64,000 bases of DNA, taken from positions 1-64,000 of the forward strand of contig DATJRJ010000129.1 of the NCBI GenBank assembly GCA_035504735.1, given 5' to 3'. The position numbers were made by a program, and so were the translations under genes. Source of the DNA: JAJPIG01 sp035504735. GTDB taxonomy: Bacteria; Desulfobacterota; Binatia; Binatales; Binataceae. Under the pieces are notes generated by a model. The model had not been told where the DNA came from and did no database searches. It was given only the letters and a program-made list of their open reading frames with translations. Numbering within the stretch: the first letter of the stretch is position 1; each line of letters begins with the position of its first letter. Shown one piece after another: positions 24,875 to 33,782 of this stretch.

Positions 24875-25882
24875 TCAGAACTCAGCCTTGAGTTCGCGGC
24901 TGAGCAGATCCTCAACAATATCGCGCGGCGCCTCAGCTTCATAGAGGGCGCGATTGACCGCCTCGACGATTGGCATCTCGACGCCGGTCGCGCGCGCCAG
25001 CTCGATTATCGAGCGGGCATTGGCATAACCTTCAGCGACCGGTTTGCCTTCGCCATGGCGAAGCGCCTCGGTAACCTTCTCGCCACGGCCCAGCCGGACG
25101 CCGAGCGCGCGATTACGCGACAGCTCGCCGGTGCATGTCAGGACCAGGTCGCCCAGCCCGGCGAGCCCACCGATCGTTTCGCGCCGCGCTCCCAGAGCCG
25201 TGGCGAGCCGGGTGACCTCGGCAAGGCCGCGCGTGATCACGGCGGCGCGGGCGCCTGAGCCGAGCCCGAGACCGTCGCCGATTCCGGTCGCGATCGCGAT
25301 TACGTTCTTGACCGCGCCCGCCAGCTCGACCCCGCGGACATCGATGCTGCGGTAAACCCGTAGCGCGCTGCCCGAAAAGATTGCCTGGACCTCGCGCGCC
25401 GTCTCCTCGTCCGGCGCGGCTGCGACCAGCGCCGCGGGCTTGCCGGCCGCCACCTCTGCGGCGAAACCTGGTCCCGAAAGGACGGCCAGCTTCACGCCCG
25501 GCGCAACCAACGCCGTGAGCATCGCGCTCATCGTCAGCAGCGTGCGCTCTTCGATGCCCTTGGTGGTACTCACGACGACCGTGCCAGGACGGATCGCGCC
25601 GGCGACCTCGGAAATCGTCGCGCGGGCGAAACTCGACGGTATCGCCATCACGACGATCCCGGCCTCGCGGACCGCCTCAGCCCACCGATCTGCAATCTTG
25701 AGTGCGGATGGGAAGACGATTCCAGGTAGATAGGTCGAATTTTCGCGCCGTTCGACAAATGAATCGAGCTGGGCGTGACGACGCACGCAAAGCGTCGTCG
25801 GCCGGCCGGCACGCGCGAGCATCACGGCAATCGTGGTGCCCCAGGCTCCCGCCCCGAGAATCGCTGCTGGCGCCGATTTCAA
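24875..25882 (-). CDS. gpsA: NAD(P)-dependent glycerol-3-phosphate dehydrogenase
   Basis: A 335-residue GpsA that reduces dihydroxyacetone phosphate to sn-glycerol-3-phosphate for phospholipid synthesis. The N-terminal Rossmann motif is ILGAGAWGTTIAVMLA, followed by VVVSTTKGIEE, VLSGPGFAAEVAAGKP and the catalytic lysine region GAVKNVIAIATGIGDGLGLG. GLAGLGDLVLTCTGELSRNR completes the family pattern. Length is standard. It is followed on the same strand by the small zinc protein. Confidence 0.96.
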   Translation of the reverse strand: MKSAPAAILGAGAWGTTIAVMLARAGRPTTLCVRRHAQLDSFVERRENSTYLPGIVFPSALKIADRWAEAVREAGIVVMAIPSSFARATISEVAGAIRPGTVVVSTTKGIEERTLLTMSAMLTALVAPGVKLAVLSGPGFAAEVAAGKPAALVAAAPDEETAREVQAIFSGSALRVYRSIDVRGVELAGAVKNVIAIATGIGDGLGLGSGARAAVITRGLAEVTRLATALGARRETIGGLAGLGDLVLTCTGELSRNRALGVRLGRGEKVTEALRHGEGKPVAEGYANARSIIELARATGVEMPIVEAVNRALYEAEAPRDIVEDLLSRELKAEF

Positions 25883-25937
25883 TCCTGACTTTCCGCCGGA
25901 GGTCGATGCCGTGGCCGGCTATCCCGAAGGCCGTCCG

Positions 25938-26558
25938 TCAATTGACGGCGCGCAACACCCGGTAGAGCGGTTCGAGTTCGCGAAACGCATCGAGCAGTTC
26001 GGCCCGATCGAGGCGGAGTGCCTCGCCGCGCGGCCATCCGAAGCCGATATCGAGCTCGCCGGTTTTTCTGGCGAGATTTTCGCCGAGCTCATCGAAGAAT
26101 TCCTTGCCGGCAGCTACGGTGGCCGGAAGCTGCTGGAAATCCCATTTGTCGTAGCGGGCGATTTTCGTACCGTCGAGAGTCCTGGCGAGTTCGGCCCCGC
26201 GGCGTCTGAGTCCGCCCGCCATCTCGGGCCGCTGGTCGGCCTCCGATTTTACCACCGCACGAGCATGGAGTCCCACGCCGGAGATGCAGAGCGCCAGGTA
26301 GCCGTAGCGCTTGTAGCCTTTGGGCGACGGGCCGAACGCGGCCCAGGTCTCGGGCGGAGGATTCACCGTGCGGCGCGCGTGCTTGGCGACATGCGGAAAG
26401 AATTCCAGGTGCAGCAGACGGGCGAGCTCCGGCGCCAGATCGTCGCCGAGCCGCATCAGCCGGGGACGGACGTGAGCATAGATTTGCTGCATGCGCTCGT
26501 TGAAGCCCTCGGTGTCGAAGACCCTGAAACTGGCCGCCGTAAATCCGAGAGTCGCCAC
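25938..26558 (-). CDS. DUF1054 (YktB-like) protein
   Basis: A 206-residue protein with family features of DUF1054: an N-terminal FRVFDTEGFNERMQQIYAHV block, then HVAKHARRTVNPPPETWAAF, then YKRYGYLALCISGVGLHA and IARYDKWDF. The family is better known from Firmicutes, where it is a cytoplasmic protein of unknown function, so its presence in a Gram-negative-like genome is mildly unusual. It lies 55 bases upstream of gpsA on the same strand. Confidence 0.8.
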   Translation of the reverse strand: MATLGFTAASFRVFDTEGFNERMQQIYAHVRPRLMRLGDDLAPELARLLHLEFFPHVAKHARRTVNPPPETWAAFGPSPKGYKRYGYLALCISGVGLHARAVVKSEADQRPEMAGGLRRRGAELARTLDGTKIARYDKWDFQQLPATVAAGKEFFDELGENLARKTGELDIGFGWPRGEALRLDRAELLDAFRELEPLYRVLRAVN

Positions 26559-26590
26559 GCTCGCCTCGTCTTCAGGTTCCCGGAAATCGA

Positions 26591-26989
26591 TTAACTCTGC
26601 TTTACGCGCGGACGTTCGTAGCTGACGCCCTCGCGATGGGCCGCTTCCCAGTTACGCCCGTCGAAATAGCCGGGCTTGAGCTGTGCGATATCAACGCCGT
26701 CGAGGCAGCGGATGTTGACATCGATCGCTTCAGGCGCCGCACGCGGTATGTAATAGGGAGCGCATCCGCAAATCGCGCAGAAGTAATGTTTTGCCACCCC
26801 GGTATTGAAGCTGTAGGTCACGATGCCATCGTCGGAAGAGAGCAGCCGGAATTGATCGCGTGGCACGATCCAATGCAGGTAGCCCTTCTTGGCGCAGATC
26901 GAGCAGTTGCATTCGATCGCCTCGACGAGTTCCCCGTCGACCTCGAAAACGATCTCGCCGCAGTGACATCCACCTCGATAAGTAGCCAT
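26591..26989 (-). CDS. GFA / CENP-V family zinc-binding protein
   Basis: A 132-residue GFA-fold protein. The family zinc sites are visible as GGCHCGEIVFEV, CNCSICAKKG and HYFCAICGCAPYY. ATG at 26989 (MATYRGGCHCG) is the natural start; the longer frame adds an Arg-rich sequence. The group includes glutathione-dependent formaldehyde-activating enzymes and many proteins of unknown substrate. With no formaldehyde genes nearby, only the fold and zinc binding are assigned. Confidence 0.85.
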   Translation of the reverse strand: MATYRGGCHCGEIVFEVDGELVEAIECNCSICAKKGYLHWIVPRDQFRLLSSDDGIVTYSFNTGVAKHYFCAICGCAPYYIPRAAPEAIDVNIRCLDGVDIAQLKPGYFDGRNWEAAHREGVSYERPRVKQS

Positions 26990-27142
26990 ATCCGCCAGCC
27001 GTTTCGGGCGCCGAGAATTTCTGAGAGCGGGCGCCGTATCGCGCGCCAAGTGTAACGCTTTTCGTATCGGACGGGAAAGCAAACGGTTGCGGGCGCGCTG
27101 GCCAAGTGTTTAGGTGGCGTCGACGGGGACCGCTGACGCACG

Positions 27143-28732
27143 ATGCCCCGCGAAATCATGCGGATTAACGCGGCGGAAGAGATTCTGCGACCGGCCCGGG
27201 AACGCGGCTTCGATGCGCAGCCGGCGCTGATCGCTGGCACTCGAACGATTTTGTATCGCGAGCTCGCCGCGATGGTGAACCGGGCTGGCAACGCGCTGCG
27301 CGCCCTCGGCGTCGAGCGCGAGCATCGGGTGTTGCTGATGCTCAACGACAGCCCGGAATTGATCTACGCCTATCTCGGCGCGATACGGATCGGGGCGGTC
27401 GCGATCGCGTTCAACACCCGTTCGTCACCGGCCGAACTCAAATTTGCGATCGAAGACAGCGGCGCACGGGTCCTATTGATCGGCGGAGAATATCTCGAGG
27501 GCTACCGCGCCATCGCGGGGCACCTGCGAGACCGCGTGTGCGTGGCAGTGGCCGGAGGATCCCATCCCGACTTCGCGAACCTCGATGAGCTAATCGCGGC
27601 CGCGCCGGATGAACTCGCTTTCGAGCCGATGCGGCCCGATGATATGGCGTTCTGGATCTACACTTCAGGCACCACCGGCACGCCCAAAGCCGCAGTGCAT
27701 CTGCATCGCGACGCGCTTGGCGCCGGACCGTATCTCGAGCAATGCCTCGGCGTACGCGCGGGCGACCGGCTGTTCTCGACCTCGAAATTGTTCTTTGCCT
27801 ATGCGCTCGGTAATTGCCTGTTCGGGTCGTTACGGCTGGGCGCGGTCAGCGTGCTGTATCCCGGCTGGCCCGATGCGGCGAGCGTTGCGGATATTATCGG
27901 GACGGTGCGGCCCGAGGTGGTCTTCAGCGTGCCCACGCTCTATCGCAACCTGATTGCGTCGGGGCGTGCGTGCGAGCCCGGATTCGCGGCGGTGCGCGCT
28001 TACGCGTCTGCCGGTGAGCGATTGCCGCCGGCGCTGGCCGAGAGCTGGCATCGTACGACCGGCGTCAGGATTTTCGAGGGGATGGGAACCTCGGAGACCA
28101 TCTACATGGCCTTTTCGAATTCGGCGGCAGCCTATCGGCCCGGCTCGTCGGGAAGAGTGGCGCCTGGCGCGGAGGTGAAGCTGGTCGACGAGCACGGCGA
28201 GCCGGTAAGCGAACCGGGAAAGATCGGCACGCTGTGGATTCGGATGGCTTCGGCCAGCGAGCGTTACTGGAATCAGCCGGAAATCACGCAGCGCGCCTTT
28301 GCCCGAGCCTGGTTTCGGACCGGCGATCTTTATTCGTTCGATGCCGAGGGCTTCTGGTATCACCACGGGCGGGCCGACGAGATGCTCAAGATCTCGGGGC
28401 AATGGGTCAGCCCGGCTGAAATCGAGGAATGCGCGGCGACGATCCCGGAAATCGCGGAGGCGGCTGCCGTCGGGATTCCCAACCCCGACGGCCTGATACG
28501 GCTCGCACTGGCGGTGGTGGTTCGCTCGGATGAGGCTGACCGCGAACAGGTGGCCGCCAAGCTGCGTACGACGCTCACCAGGCATCTCTCAATCTACAAA
28601 TGTCCGCGTGATATTCGCTTTGTCGATCGGCTGCCGCGTACCGCGACCGGCAAGCTCCAGCGCTTCCGTCTCTGCCAGGAACTCAGCGGCGGCGCGACCG
28701 CGGGTGGCGGGCGTGACGGCGCTGATCAATAA
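27143..28732 (+). CDS. Acyl/aryl-CoA ligase, benzoate-CoA ligase-like
   Basis: A 529-residue ANL-superfamily enzyme. Motifs are WIYTSGTTGTPKAAVHLH (phosphate loop), FEGMGTSETIYM, WFRTGDLY, the hinge HGRADEMLKISGQWVSPAEIE, and a C-terminal catalytic lysine in PRTATGKLQRFRL. The FSTSKLFFAYALGNCLF block is typical of benzoate-CoA ligases. It would activate an aromatic acid as an acyl-AMP and then a CoA thioester. Genes for a RidA-family protein and a LigB-type dioxygenase follow at 18-19-base spacing, so the set probably handles one aromatic substrate. An amino- or hydroxybenzoate is plausible but not shown. Confidence 0.8.
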   Translation: MPREIMRINAAEEILRPARERGFDAQPALIAGTRTILYRELAAMVNRAGNALRALGVEREHRVLLMLNDSPELIYAYLGAIRIGAVAIAFNTRSSPAELKFAIEDSGARVLLIGGEYLEGYRAIAGHLRDRVCVAVAGGSHPDFANLDELIAAAPDELAFEPMRPDDMAFWIYTSGTTGTPKAAVHLHRDALGAGPYLEQCLGVRAGDRLFSTSKLFFAYALGNCLFGSLRLGAVSVLYPGWPDAASVADIIGTVRPEVVFSVPTLYRNLIASGRACEPGFAAVRAYASAGERLPPALAESWHRTTGVRIFEGMGTSETIYMAFSNSAAAYRPGSSGRVAPGAEVKLVDEHGEPVSEPGKIGTLWIRMASASERYWNQPEITQRAFARAWFRTGDLYSFDAEGFWYHHGRADEMLKISGQWVSPAEIEECAATIPEIAEAAAVGIPNPDGLIRLALAVVVRSDEADREQVAAKLRTTLTRHLSIYKCPRDIRFVDRLPRTATGKLQRFRLCQELSGGATAGGGRDGADQ

Positions 28733-28750
28733 TTGCGGGAGGAAGGAGCC

Positions 28751-29155
28751 GTGCCCAAGCAGATCATCACATCGCAGAGCGCACCGACCACCGGCTTCAC
28801 CGATCGTCAGACGCCCGCGCCAATCGCCCAGGCTATTCGCTTCGGCAACCTGTTATTCGTTTCGGGCCAGGGACCGCTCAATCCCGAAACGCGCGAAGTG
28901 GCGCCGGGCGATATCGCCGTGCAGGCGCGCCAGACGCTCGACAATCTGATTGCGGTGCTGGGCGCCGCCGGCGCGACGCTCAAGAACGTGGTTAACATGC
29001 GCGTGATCCTGCGGGATGTCGCGGATTTCCCGCAATTCAACGCGGTCTTCCGCGAGTACATGGGCGGCGAGAAGGTGACGCGCACCTGCGTCGGCGCGAC
29101 GCCACATCGCGCTGGTGTCAACGTCGAGATCGACTGCGTTGCGATGTTCGATTGA
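28751..29155 (+). CDS. RidA family protein, possible 2-aminomuconate deaminase-like
   Basis: A 134-residue YjgF/RidA fold protein. GTG at 28751 has GGAGGAAGGAGCC directly upstream, which fixes the start. Family motifs are IRFGNLLFVSGQGPLNPETR and VVNMRVILRDVADFPQFN; the catalytic arginine lies in the segment around GEKVTRTCVGA. RidA proteins hydrolyse imines and enamines, and 2-aminomuconate deaminases belong to this family. Its place between a benzoate-CoA-ligase-like gene and an extradiol dioxygenase suggests a role in nitrogen-bearing aromatic degradation. General enamine clean-up remains possible. Confidence 0.85.
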   Translation: MPKQIITSQSAPTTGFTDRQTPAPIAQAIRFGNLLFVSGQGPLNPETREVAPGDIAVQARQTLDNLIAVLGAAGATLKNVVNMRVILRDVADFPQFNAVFREYMGGEKVTRTCVGATPHRAGVNVEIDCVAMFD

Positions 29156-29173
29156 ACGGCGGAGGACAGCACC

Positions 29174-30001
29174 ATGGACAGCGGCATTATCTGTTCGGGA
29201 GTCACGCCCCATACCCCGCGAATGGGAGTTGAGTCGAGGGCGCCTGATTTCGCACGCCCGGTGATCGCGGGGTCATACCAGATGGGCGAGGCGCTGCACG
29301 CGATGAAGCCCGACGTCTTCGTAGTGAACTCGGCCCACTGGATCTCGACCTTCAACTGGTACGCCACCTGCCAGCCCGAGCATCGCGGGATGTGCGTAGC
29401 CGACGAGGCCCCCGACCTGATTCCCGGCGTACCGTACCGGCGACCCGGGATGCCGCAGTTTGCCGGCGCCATCGTCGACGAGGTCAAGGCGATCGGCTGC
29501 CCGATCTATCGCAACGAGACCGAGCACTTCACCTGGGATTACGGATCGTACGTGCCGCTGCATTACCTCGATCCCGACCAGAGTGTGCCCGCAGTGCTGG
29601 TCCCGACCTGCATCTCGGCCGATCTCGATGAATGTATGAAAGTCGGCGCCGCGATCGATCGTGCGGCGCGCAAAGTCGGCGTGCGCGCGATCTTTCTCGC
29701 CAGTTGCAGCCTTTCGCACAAGCTGGTGCGCGGCCCCGATCAATGGCCGTCGCCCGAGCGCCTGGAAATCGACCGTGCGTTCATCCGGATGCTGTGCGAC
29801 GGGCGCATCGCAGAGGCCAAGCGCTGGTTCCCCGAATATTGTGAGCAGGTCGTCGCCGAAGTCGGGGGACGCGATCTGGCCACGATGCTCGGCTGCCTCG
29901 ACGAGAATGACGGGCCGTATGTCGGCCGGCAGTTCGGCGCTTACGGACAATCGTCAGGCAGCGGCAACACCAGTGTCGCCATCTGGCGTGCGAATCAGTA
30001 G
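29174..30001 (+). CDS. Class III extradiol dioxygenase (LigB family)
   Basis: A 275-residue LigB-type protein. VTPHTPRMG supplies the first iron-ligand histidine, VFVVNSAHWIS the second, and a glutamate would be contributed near the C-terminus. PAVLVPTCISADLD and FLASCSLSHKL are typical core strands. Members cleave catechols, protocatechuate or 2-aminophenol with ferrous iron and oxygen. The RidA-like neighbour 18 bases upstream recalls the 2-aminophenol pathway, in which an AmnB-type dioxygenase and a RidA-type deaminase act in sequence. The substrate cannot be read from sequence. Confidence 0.78.
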   Translation: MDSGIICSGVTPHTPRMGVESRAPDFARPVIAGSYQMGEALHAMKPDVFVVNSAHWISTFNWYATCQPEHRGMCVADEAPDLIPGVPYRRPGMPQFAGAIVDEVKAIGCPIYRNETEHFTWDYGSYVPLHYLDPDQSVPAVLVPTCISADLDECMKVGAAIDRAARKVGVRAIFLASCSLSHKLVRGPDQWPSPERLEIDRAFIRMLCDGRIAEAKRWFPEYCEQVVAEVGGRDLATMLGCLDENDGPYVGRQFGAYGQSSGSGNTSVAIWRANQ

Positions 30002-30038
30002 CGAGAGCACCTCAAGTGAAGATTGGCGGCGCGGCGAA

Positions 30039-31085
30039 CTAATTATCGTAAATTGGCGCCATCCCGCGCGGCCGCGTCCGGAAGCGCCGGTGGATCCACA
30101 GGAACTGCTCAGGATACCGGCGCACCATCGCTTCCACGGCGGCAACGAAACGGCGGGTATTCTCCAGGATATCGGCGGCTTCGTCACCGGTAGTCTGCAG
30201 CGCGATTTCGGGCTGAATCTCGATGCGATGGCCGCGATGGTCGGGCTGCCGCACGATAAAGACCGGCACTACCGGCGCGCCCGAGATTCGCGCCAGGCGC
30301 GCGAGGCCGCTGGCGGTGGCAGCCGGCTCGCCGAAGAAGGGTACGAACACCGCCTCGCTGCGTTTGGCGTTCTGATCGAAAGGGATGCCGACCATCTTGC
30401 CCTGCCTGAGTGTCCGCAGCACCGCGCGCGCCGCGGCATGCTTGCGGATTATCTCGACACCGGCGCGCTCGCGCACGAAAGTCATCAAAGCGTCGCCGGC
30501 CAGGAAGCGCTGGGTATGATGGACCAGGCTTATCTGGAAACCTTTGAGGGCATGGGCCGCGGGCAACAATTCGAAGTTGCCGAAATGAGCGGTCAGGATC
30601 AGTATGCCGCGGCCCGGATATTTGGTTTTGATCCAATCCCAGTAATCGAAACGATCGTAGCTGACGCGCCTGGTGAAGCGACGATAAAAGAAACCACCGA
30701 GCCGGACGTACTCGGCGGCGCAGCGGCCTAGATTGACATAGGAGGTGCGCAGTATTCGCCGACGCTCGCGGTCGGTCTTTTCAGGAAAGGCGAGCGCCAG
30801 GTTCTTTTCTCCGATGCGGACGTGGCGCCGGTCGAGCCAATAGGCGGTCCATCCGCCGAACACGCCGAGCGGGTAAAGGATGAAATCCGGCAGCAGGCTC
30901 AGCAGGTGGATCAATGCCGCCATTGCCCAGAACACGATCCGATGCGTGATGCCGAGCCGCAGCTTGCCGCGCTCGCGGGCAGGCTTCTCGCGCGCAACCG
31001 GGATCGCCCGCGCGGCGCCGGCGGCCGGCGGATCGGTTACGGCGAGGGCGGACGGGTTGTCCTGGATAGTTGTCGACTCAGGCAC
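30039..31085 (-). CDS. LpxL/HtrB-type lipid A acyltransferase-like protein
   Basis: A 348-residue member of the lauroyl/myristoyl acyltransferase family. The hydrophobic segment at about 50-75 (FWAMAALIHLLSLLPDFIL) anchors it to the inner membrane. The catalytic H-x4-E motif is in LTAHFGNFELLPAAHALKG, followed by GIPFDQNAKRSEAVFVPFFG and a final QFLWIHRRFRTRP. It would add a secondary acyl chain to lipid A or a related lipid. The 45-residue N-terminal extension is Pro/Ala-rich and unusual. The start is GTG. It is 27 bases downstream of glgC on the same strand. Confidence 0.85.
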   Translation of the reverse strand: MPESTTIQDNPSALAVTDPPAAGAARAIPVAREKPARERGKLRLGITHRIVFWAMAALIHLLSLLPDFILYPLGVFGGWTAYWLDRRHVRIGEKNLALAFPEKTDRERRRILRTSYVNLGRCAAEYVRLGGFFYRRFTRRVSYDRFDYWDWIKTKYPGRGILILTAHFGNFELLPAAHALKGFQISLVHHTQRFLAGDALMTFVRERAGVEIIRKHAAARAVLRTLRQGKMVGIPFDQNAKRSEAVFVPFFGEPAATASGLARLARISGAPVVPVFIVRQPDHRGHRIEIQPEIALQTTGDEAADILENTRRFVAAVEAMVRRYPEQFLWIHRRFRTRPRGMAPIYDN

Positions 31086-31112
31086 TGTGGCAGGCGGCCG
31101 AAGCGGATCGGT

Positions 31113-32381
31113 TCAGAGCACCGGGCGCTCGCGTTTCGGGCCCTTGGGAATCACCACCAGGCCCGATTCGGTGACGAAGAAACGCTTGCGGTCGCGTTCC
31201 AGATCGTAGCCGATCTCGTCGCCTTCCGGAACGTAGACGTTCTTGTCGATAATTGCCCGCCGCACGCGCGCGTGGCGGCCGACTTCGGCATAGTCCATCA
31301 GGACCGAATCCTCGACCTGGCTGTAAGAGTGGATGAAGACCGAGCGACCGAGCACTGAGTTGCGCACCGTGCCGCCCGACACGATGCAGCCTTCGGAGAC
31401 GATCGAATGCAACGCCTGGCCGCGCCGGCCGTTTTCATCGAAGACGAACTTTGCCGGCGGTTGGCCATAATAGGAGGTGCGCAGCGGCCAATACGGATTG
31501 TAGAGGTTCAGATGCGGCCGCGCATCGCGCAGATCCATGTTGGCTTCATAGTAGGCTTCGAGCGTGCCGACGTCGCGCCAGTAGCTCAGGTTGACCTCGG
31601 AATCGCCGCGAATCCGGTTGGTCATGAAGTTGTAGGCATAGACGGGAACTTCGTCGATCAGCTTGGGAATCAGGTCACGGCCGAAGTCGTGCTGGCTGGT
31701 GTCGTTGTGCGCATCGTCGATCAGGGCCTCGTTCAACACACCCGGCGCGAAAATGTAGTTGCCCATCGACGCCAGGCATCGATCGGCCCCCCCGGGCATC
31801 GGACGCGGATTGGCGGGCTTTTCCTCGAAGCCGCGCACCCGCAGGTCCGAGTCGGCCTCAAGCACGCCGAAGCTGCTGGCATCCTCGAGCGCGACCGGCA
31901 GCGTCGCGACGGTAACGGCGGCGCGATGCTCGAGATGGAAGTCGATCATCTGTTGTACGTCCATCCGGTAGATATGGTCGGCGCCGAAGACCGCGACCAG
32001 ATCGGGCTTATTGTCCTCGATCAGGTTCAGATTCTGGAAAATGGCGTCGGCCGTGCCTAGGTACCAGGTCTCGCCCATCCGCATCTGGGCCGGCACCGGG
32101 GTGATGAAATGGTCGGACATCACGCTCCCGAACTGCCAGCCATCCTTGAGATGCTCGATTAGCGACTGCGAACGCCACTGCACCAGCACATAGATGGAGT
32201 AGATTCCCGAGTTCACCAGATTCGAGAGCACGAAATCGATCATCCGGTACTTGCCGCCGAACGGGACCGCCGGCTTGGCACGGTCGCGGGTCAGCGGATG
32301 GAGCCGGGTGCCCTGTCCTCCGGCCATCACCAGCCCCAGCGTTCTCATCCGAGGCCCGTAGTTAGTTCGAATTTCGTTCAT
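31113..32381 (-). CDS. glgC: Glucose-1-phosphate adenylyltransferase
   Basis: A 422-residue ADP-glucose pyrophosphorylase, which makes ADP-glucose for glycogen synthesis. The nucleotide-binding start is VMAGGQGTRLHPLTRDRAKP followed by VPFGGKYRMIDFVLSN. Further motifs are GTADAIFQNLNLIE, VFGADHIYRMDV, FGVLEAD and GFEEKP. The C-terminal left-handed beta-helix carries the regulatory domain (SEGCIVSGGTVRNSVLGRSV). No other glg gene is in the window. The acyltransferase gene follows closely. Confidence 0.96.
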   Translation of the reverse strand: MNEIRTNYGPRMRTLGLVMAGGQGTRLHPLTRDRAKPAVPFGGKYRMIDFVLSNLVNSGIYSIYVLVQWRSQSLIEHLKDGWQFGSVMSDHFITPVPAQMRMGETWYLGTADAIFQNLNLIEDNKPDLVAVFGADHIYRMDVQQMIDFHLEHRAAVTVATLPVALEDASSFGVLEADSDLRVRGFEEKPANPRPMPGGADRCLASMGNYIFAPGVLNEALIDDAHNDTSQHDFGRDLIPKLIDEVPVYAYNFMTNRIRGDSEVNLSYWRDVGTLEAYYEANMDLRDARPHLNLYNPYWPLRTSYYGQPPAKFVFDENGRRGQALHSIVSEGCIVSGGTVRNSVLGRSVFIHSYSQVEDSVLMDYAEVGRHARVRRAIIDKNVYVPEGDEIGYDLERDRKRFFVTESGLVVIPKGPKRERPVL

Positions 32382-32474
32382 GACCGGAAATCGCTGGGCT
32401 AGTATAAGTGTGGTCCAAATTCCACGAAAGCCCGCCCCAGGTTAACCTCAAAGATTCACGAAAAAATTCGCAAA

Positions 32475-32613
32475 GCCTAAAGTCGTGGAAAAACTTCAGG
32501 CGCAAACTGCTATGAGATTCTTACACCTCGCCTGAGGAGTCCTGAAAAAGAGTCCGCTTTGCGGGTATTTCATACTTACCCGCAGAAAACGCAAACCCGG
32601 CATGGGCTTTGCG
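32475..32613 (+). promoter_or_regulatory. Three successive hairpins in the leader of the zinc-ribbon gene
   Basis: Stem 1 is GCCTAAAGT / ACTTCAGGC (32475-32501, one mismatch). Stem 2 is GCGGGTA / TACCCGC (32561-32583, perfect, 9-base loop). Stem 3 is ACGCAAACCC / GGGCTTTGCGT (32589-32614, one bulge, 5-base loop). All three lie in the 316-base divergent gap between glgC and the gene at 32698. The rest of the gap (32382-32474 and 32615-32697) shows nothing recognisable. The array could be a structured 5' leader, a small RNA, or chance. Confidence 0.35.
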
Positions 32614-32697
32614 TGAAGCTTTGGACAGCGCGTTCGTCTAATCCTCTCGAATGCCATAAGGGACGAACCGAAAGTAAGGGAAAAAAAGGTGAGCATC

Positions 32698-32997
32698 ATG
32701 CAGACTATCGCACCCCGCCAAGAATCGAATACCACTTCCCAGGGAGTCGTGTACCGGACCACTTGTCAGAACCCGGGATGCGGTTTCAAATTTGACCTGC
32801 GGATCACAGCCGAAAATGCCGGCCTGCTGGGCGGCACGATGCCGTGTCCTCGATGTCGCCGTCATGGCGGCATGCTGAAGCGCGAGGGACGTCTCGGCGA
32901 TCGGCTGTTTGGAGCCAAACTGGTATTTCGTGCCGTCGGTATCAGTCATGGACCCAGCGATGAAGATGGAGAACTGTTTTCCGACCGCTTGAACTGA
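32698..32997 (+). CDS. Small zinc-ribbon-like protein
   Basis: A 99-residue protein with C23-x4-C28 (TTCQNPGCGFKF) and C50-x2-C53 (MPCPRCRRHGG), a zinc-ribbon arrangement. The C-terminal half is basic and then acidic. ATG at 32698 has AAGGTGAGCATC just before it; a GTG at 32689 is the alternative. The family is not recognised, and a regulatory or RNA-related role is only a guess. The 5' leader appears structured, and the next gene is convergent. Confidence 0.55.
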   Translation: MQTIAPRQESNTTSQGVVYRTTCQNPGCGFKFDLRITAENAGLLGGTMPCPRCRRHGGMLKREGRLGDRLFGAKLVFRAVGISHGPSDEDGELFSDRLN

Positions 32998-33130
32998 TTA
33001 TCCGTATTCCTGGAAGCAGCCGGAACCGCCGCCTCCCAGCCACCGACCGGTTGCCTTCTGCCCGCGCGCGGACGCCGCTCGATTCATGGGCGGCGTCCGC
33101 CGTTTTTGGCCGGATCTCGTCCGGGCAGGA

Positions 33131-33769
33131 CTAAACGCCAGCGCGCGGCTCGATCGTGAGTCCTTCGAGTCCCTGGATACTGGGCCGCTCCAGCATCCGC
33201 TTCAGCCAGGCGTCGACGTTACTGCGATTCGCGCCCGCATCGATCTCGAGTTCCTTCAGCAGCAGGAGGCGCGGCGCGAAGCTGATATCCGCAACCGAGA
33301 ACTCCGTCGCCAGGTATTGTTGACCCTGCAGCTCGTGGTTCAGGTAGTCGAGCGCCCGCTCGATCATTTGGCGCAAGCGTGTGATTCGCCCGCCATCGCG
33401 CTCAGCCTCGCCCTTGTACATCTCGGCCATTAACTGGCCGACCTGCGGCGTGAACGAATTATCGGCGAAGTCCTCGAAAAGCCGCGCACGCCCTCTCAGC
33501 GCACTGGAACCGATCGCCGGCAACACCGGCGGCTCGGGATATTCATCCTCGAGATACTCCCCAATGATGGTCGAGTCGTAGACAATCGTATCCTCATCGA
33601 CCAGCACCGGCACGCGCGCAAACGGATTGAGCCGCCGGAAATCGGGTTGGCGTTGCTCGCCCAGCGTCAGGTCGACGGGAATCAGCTCGAACTCGAGGCT
33701 CTTCTCGGCCAGCACGATTCTGACCTTTTGACCGAATGGACAAGGCAGGAAGTCGTAAAGTTTTATCAT
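33131..33769 (-). CDS. Glutathione S-transferase family protein
   Basis: A 212-residue two-domain GST. The thioredoxin-like N-terminal half has LYDFLPCPFGQKVRIVLAEK, with C10 near the active site, then NPFARVPVLVDEDTIVYDST, the cis-proline and the glutathione-binding region. The helical C-terminal half ends with DISFAPRLLLLKELE and AWLKRMLERPSIQ. It lacks the SSCS motif of zeta-class isomerases, so a maleylpyruvate isomerase role is not supported. It may belong to the rplI transcript or be separate. Confidence 0.88.
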   Translation of the reverse strand: MIKLYDFLPCPFGQKVRIVLAEKSLEFELIPVDLTLGEQRQPDFRRLNPFARVPVLVDEDTIVYDSTIIGEYLEDEYPEPPVLPAIGSSALRGRARLFEDFADNSFTPQVGQLMAEMYKGEAERDGGRITRLRQMIERALDYLNHELQGQQYLATEFSVADISFAPRLLLLKELEIDAGANRSNVDAWLKRMLERPSIQGLEGLTIEPRAGV

Positions 33770-33782
33770 CGAGAAGCCAGCC

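Noticed and set aside
33131..33769. GST as maleylpyruvate isomerase
   Set aside because: The zeta-class SSCS active-site motif is absent.
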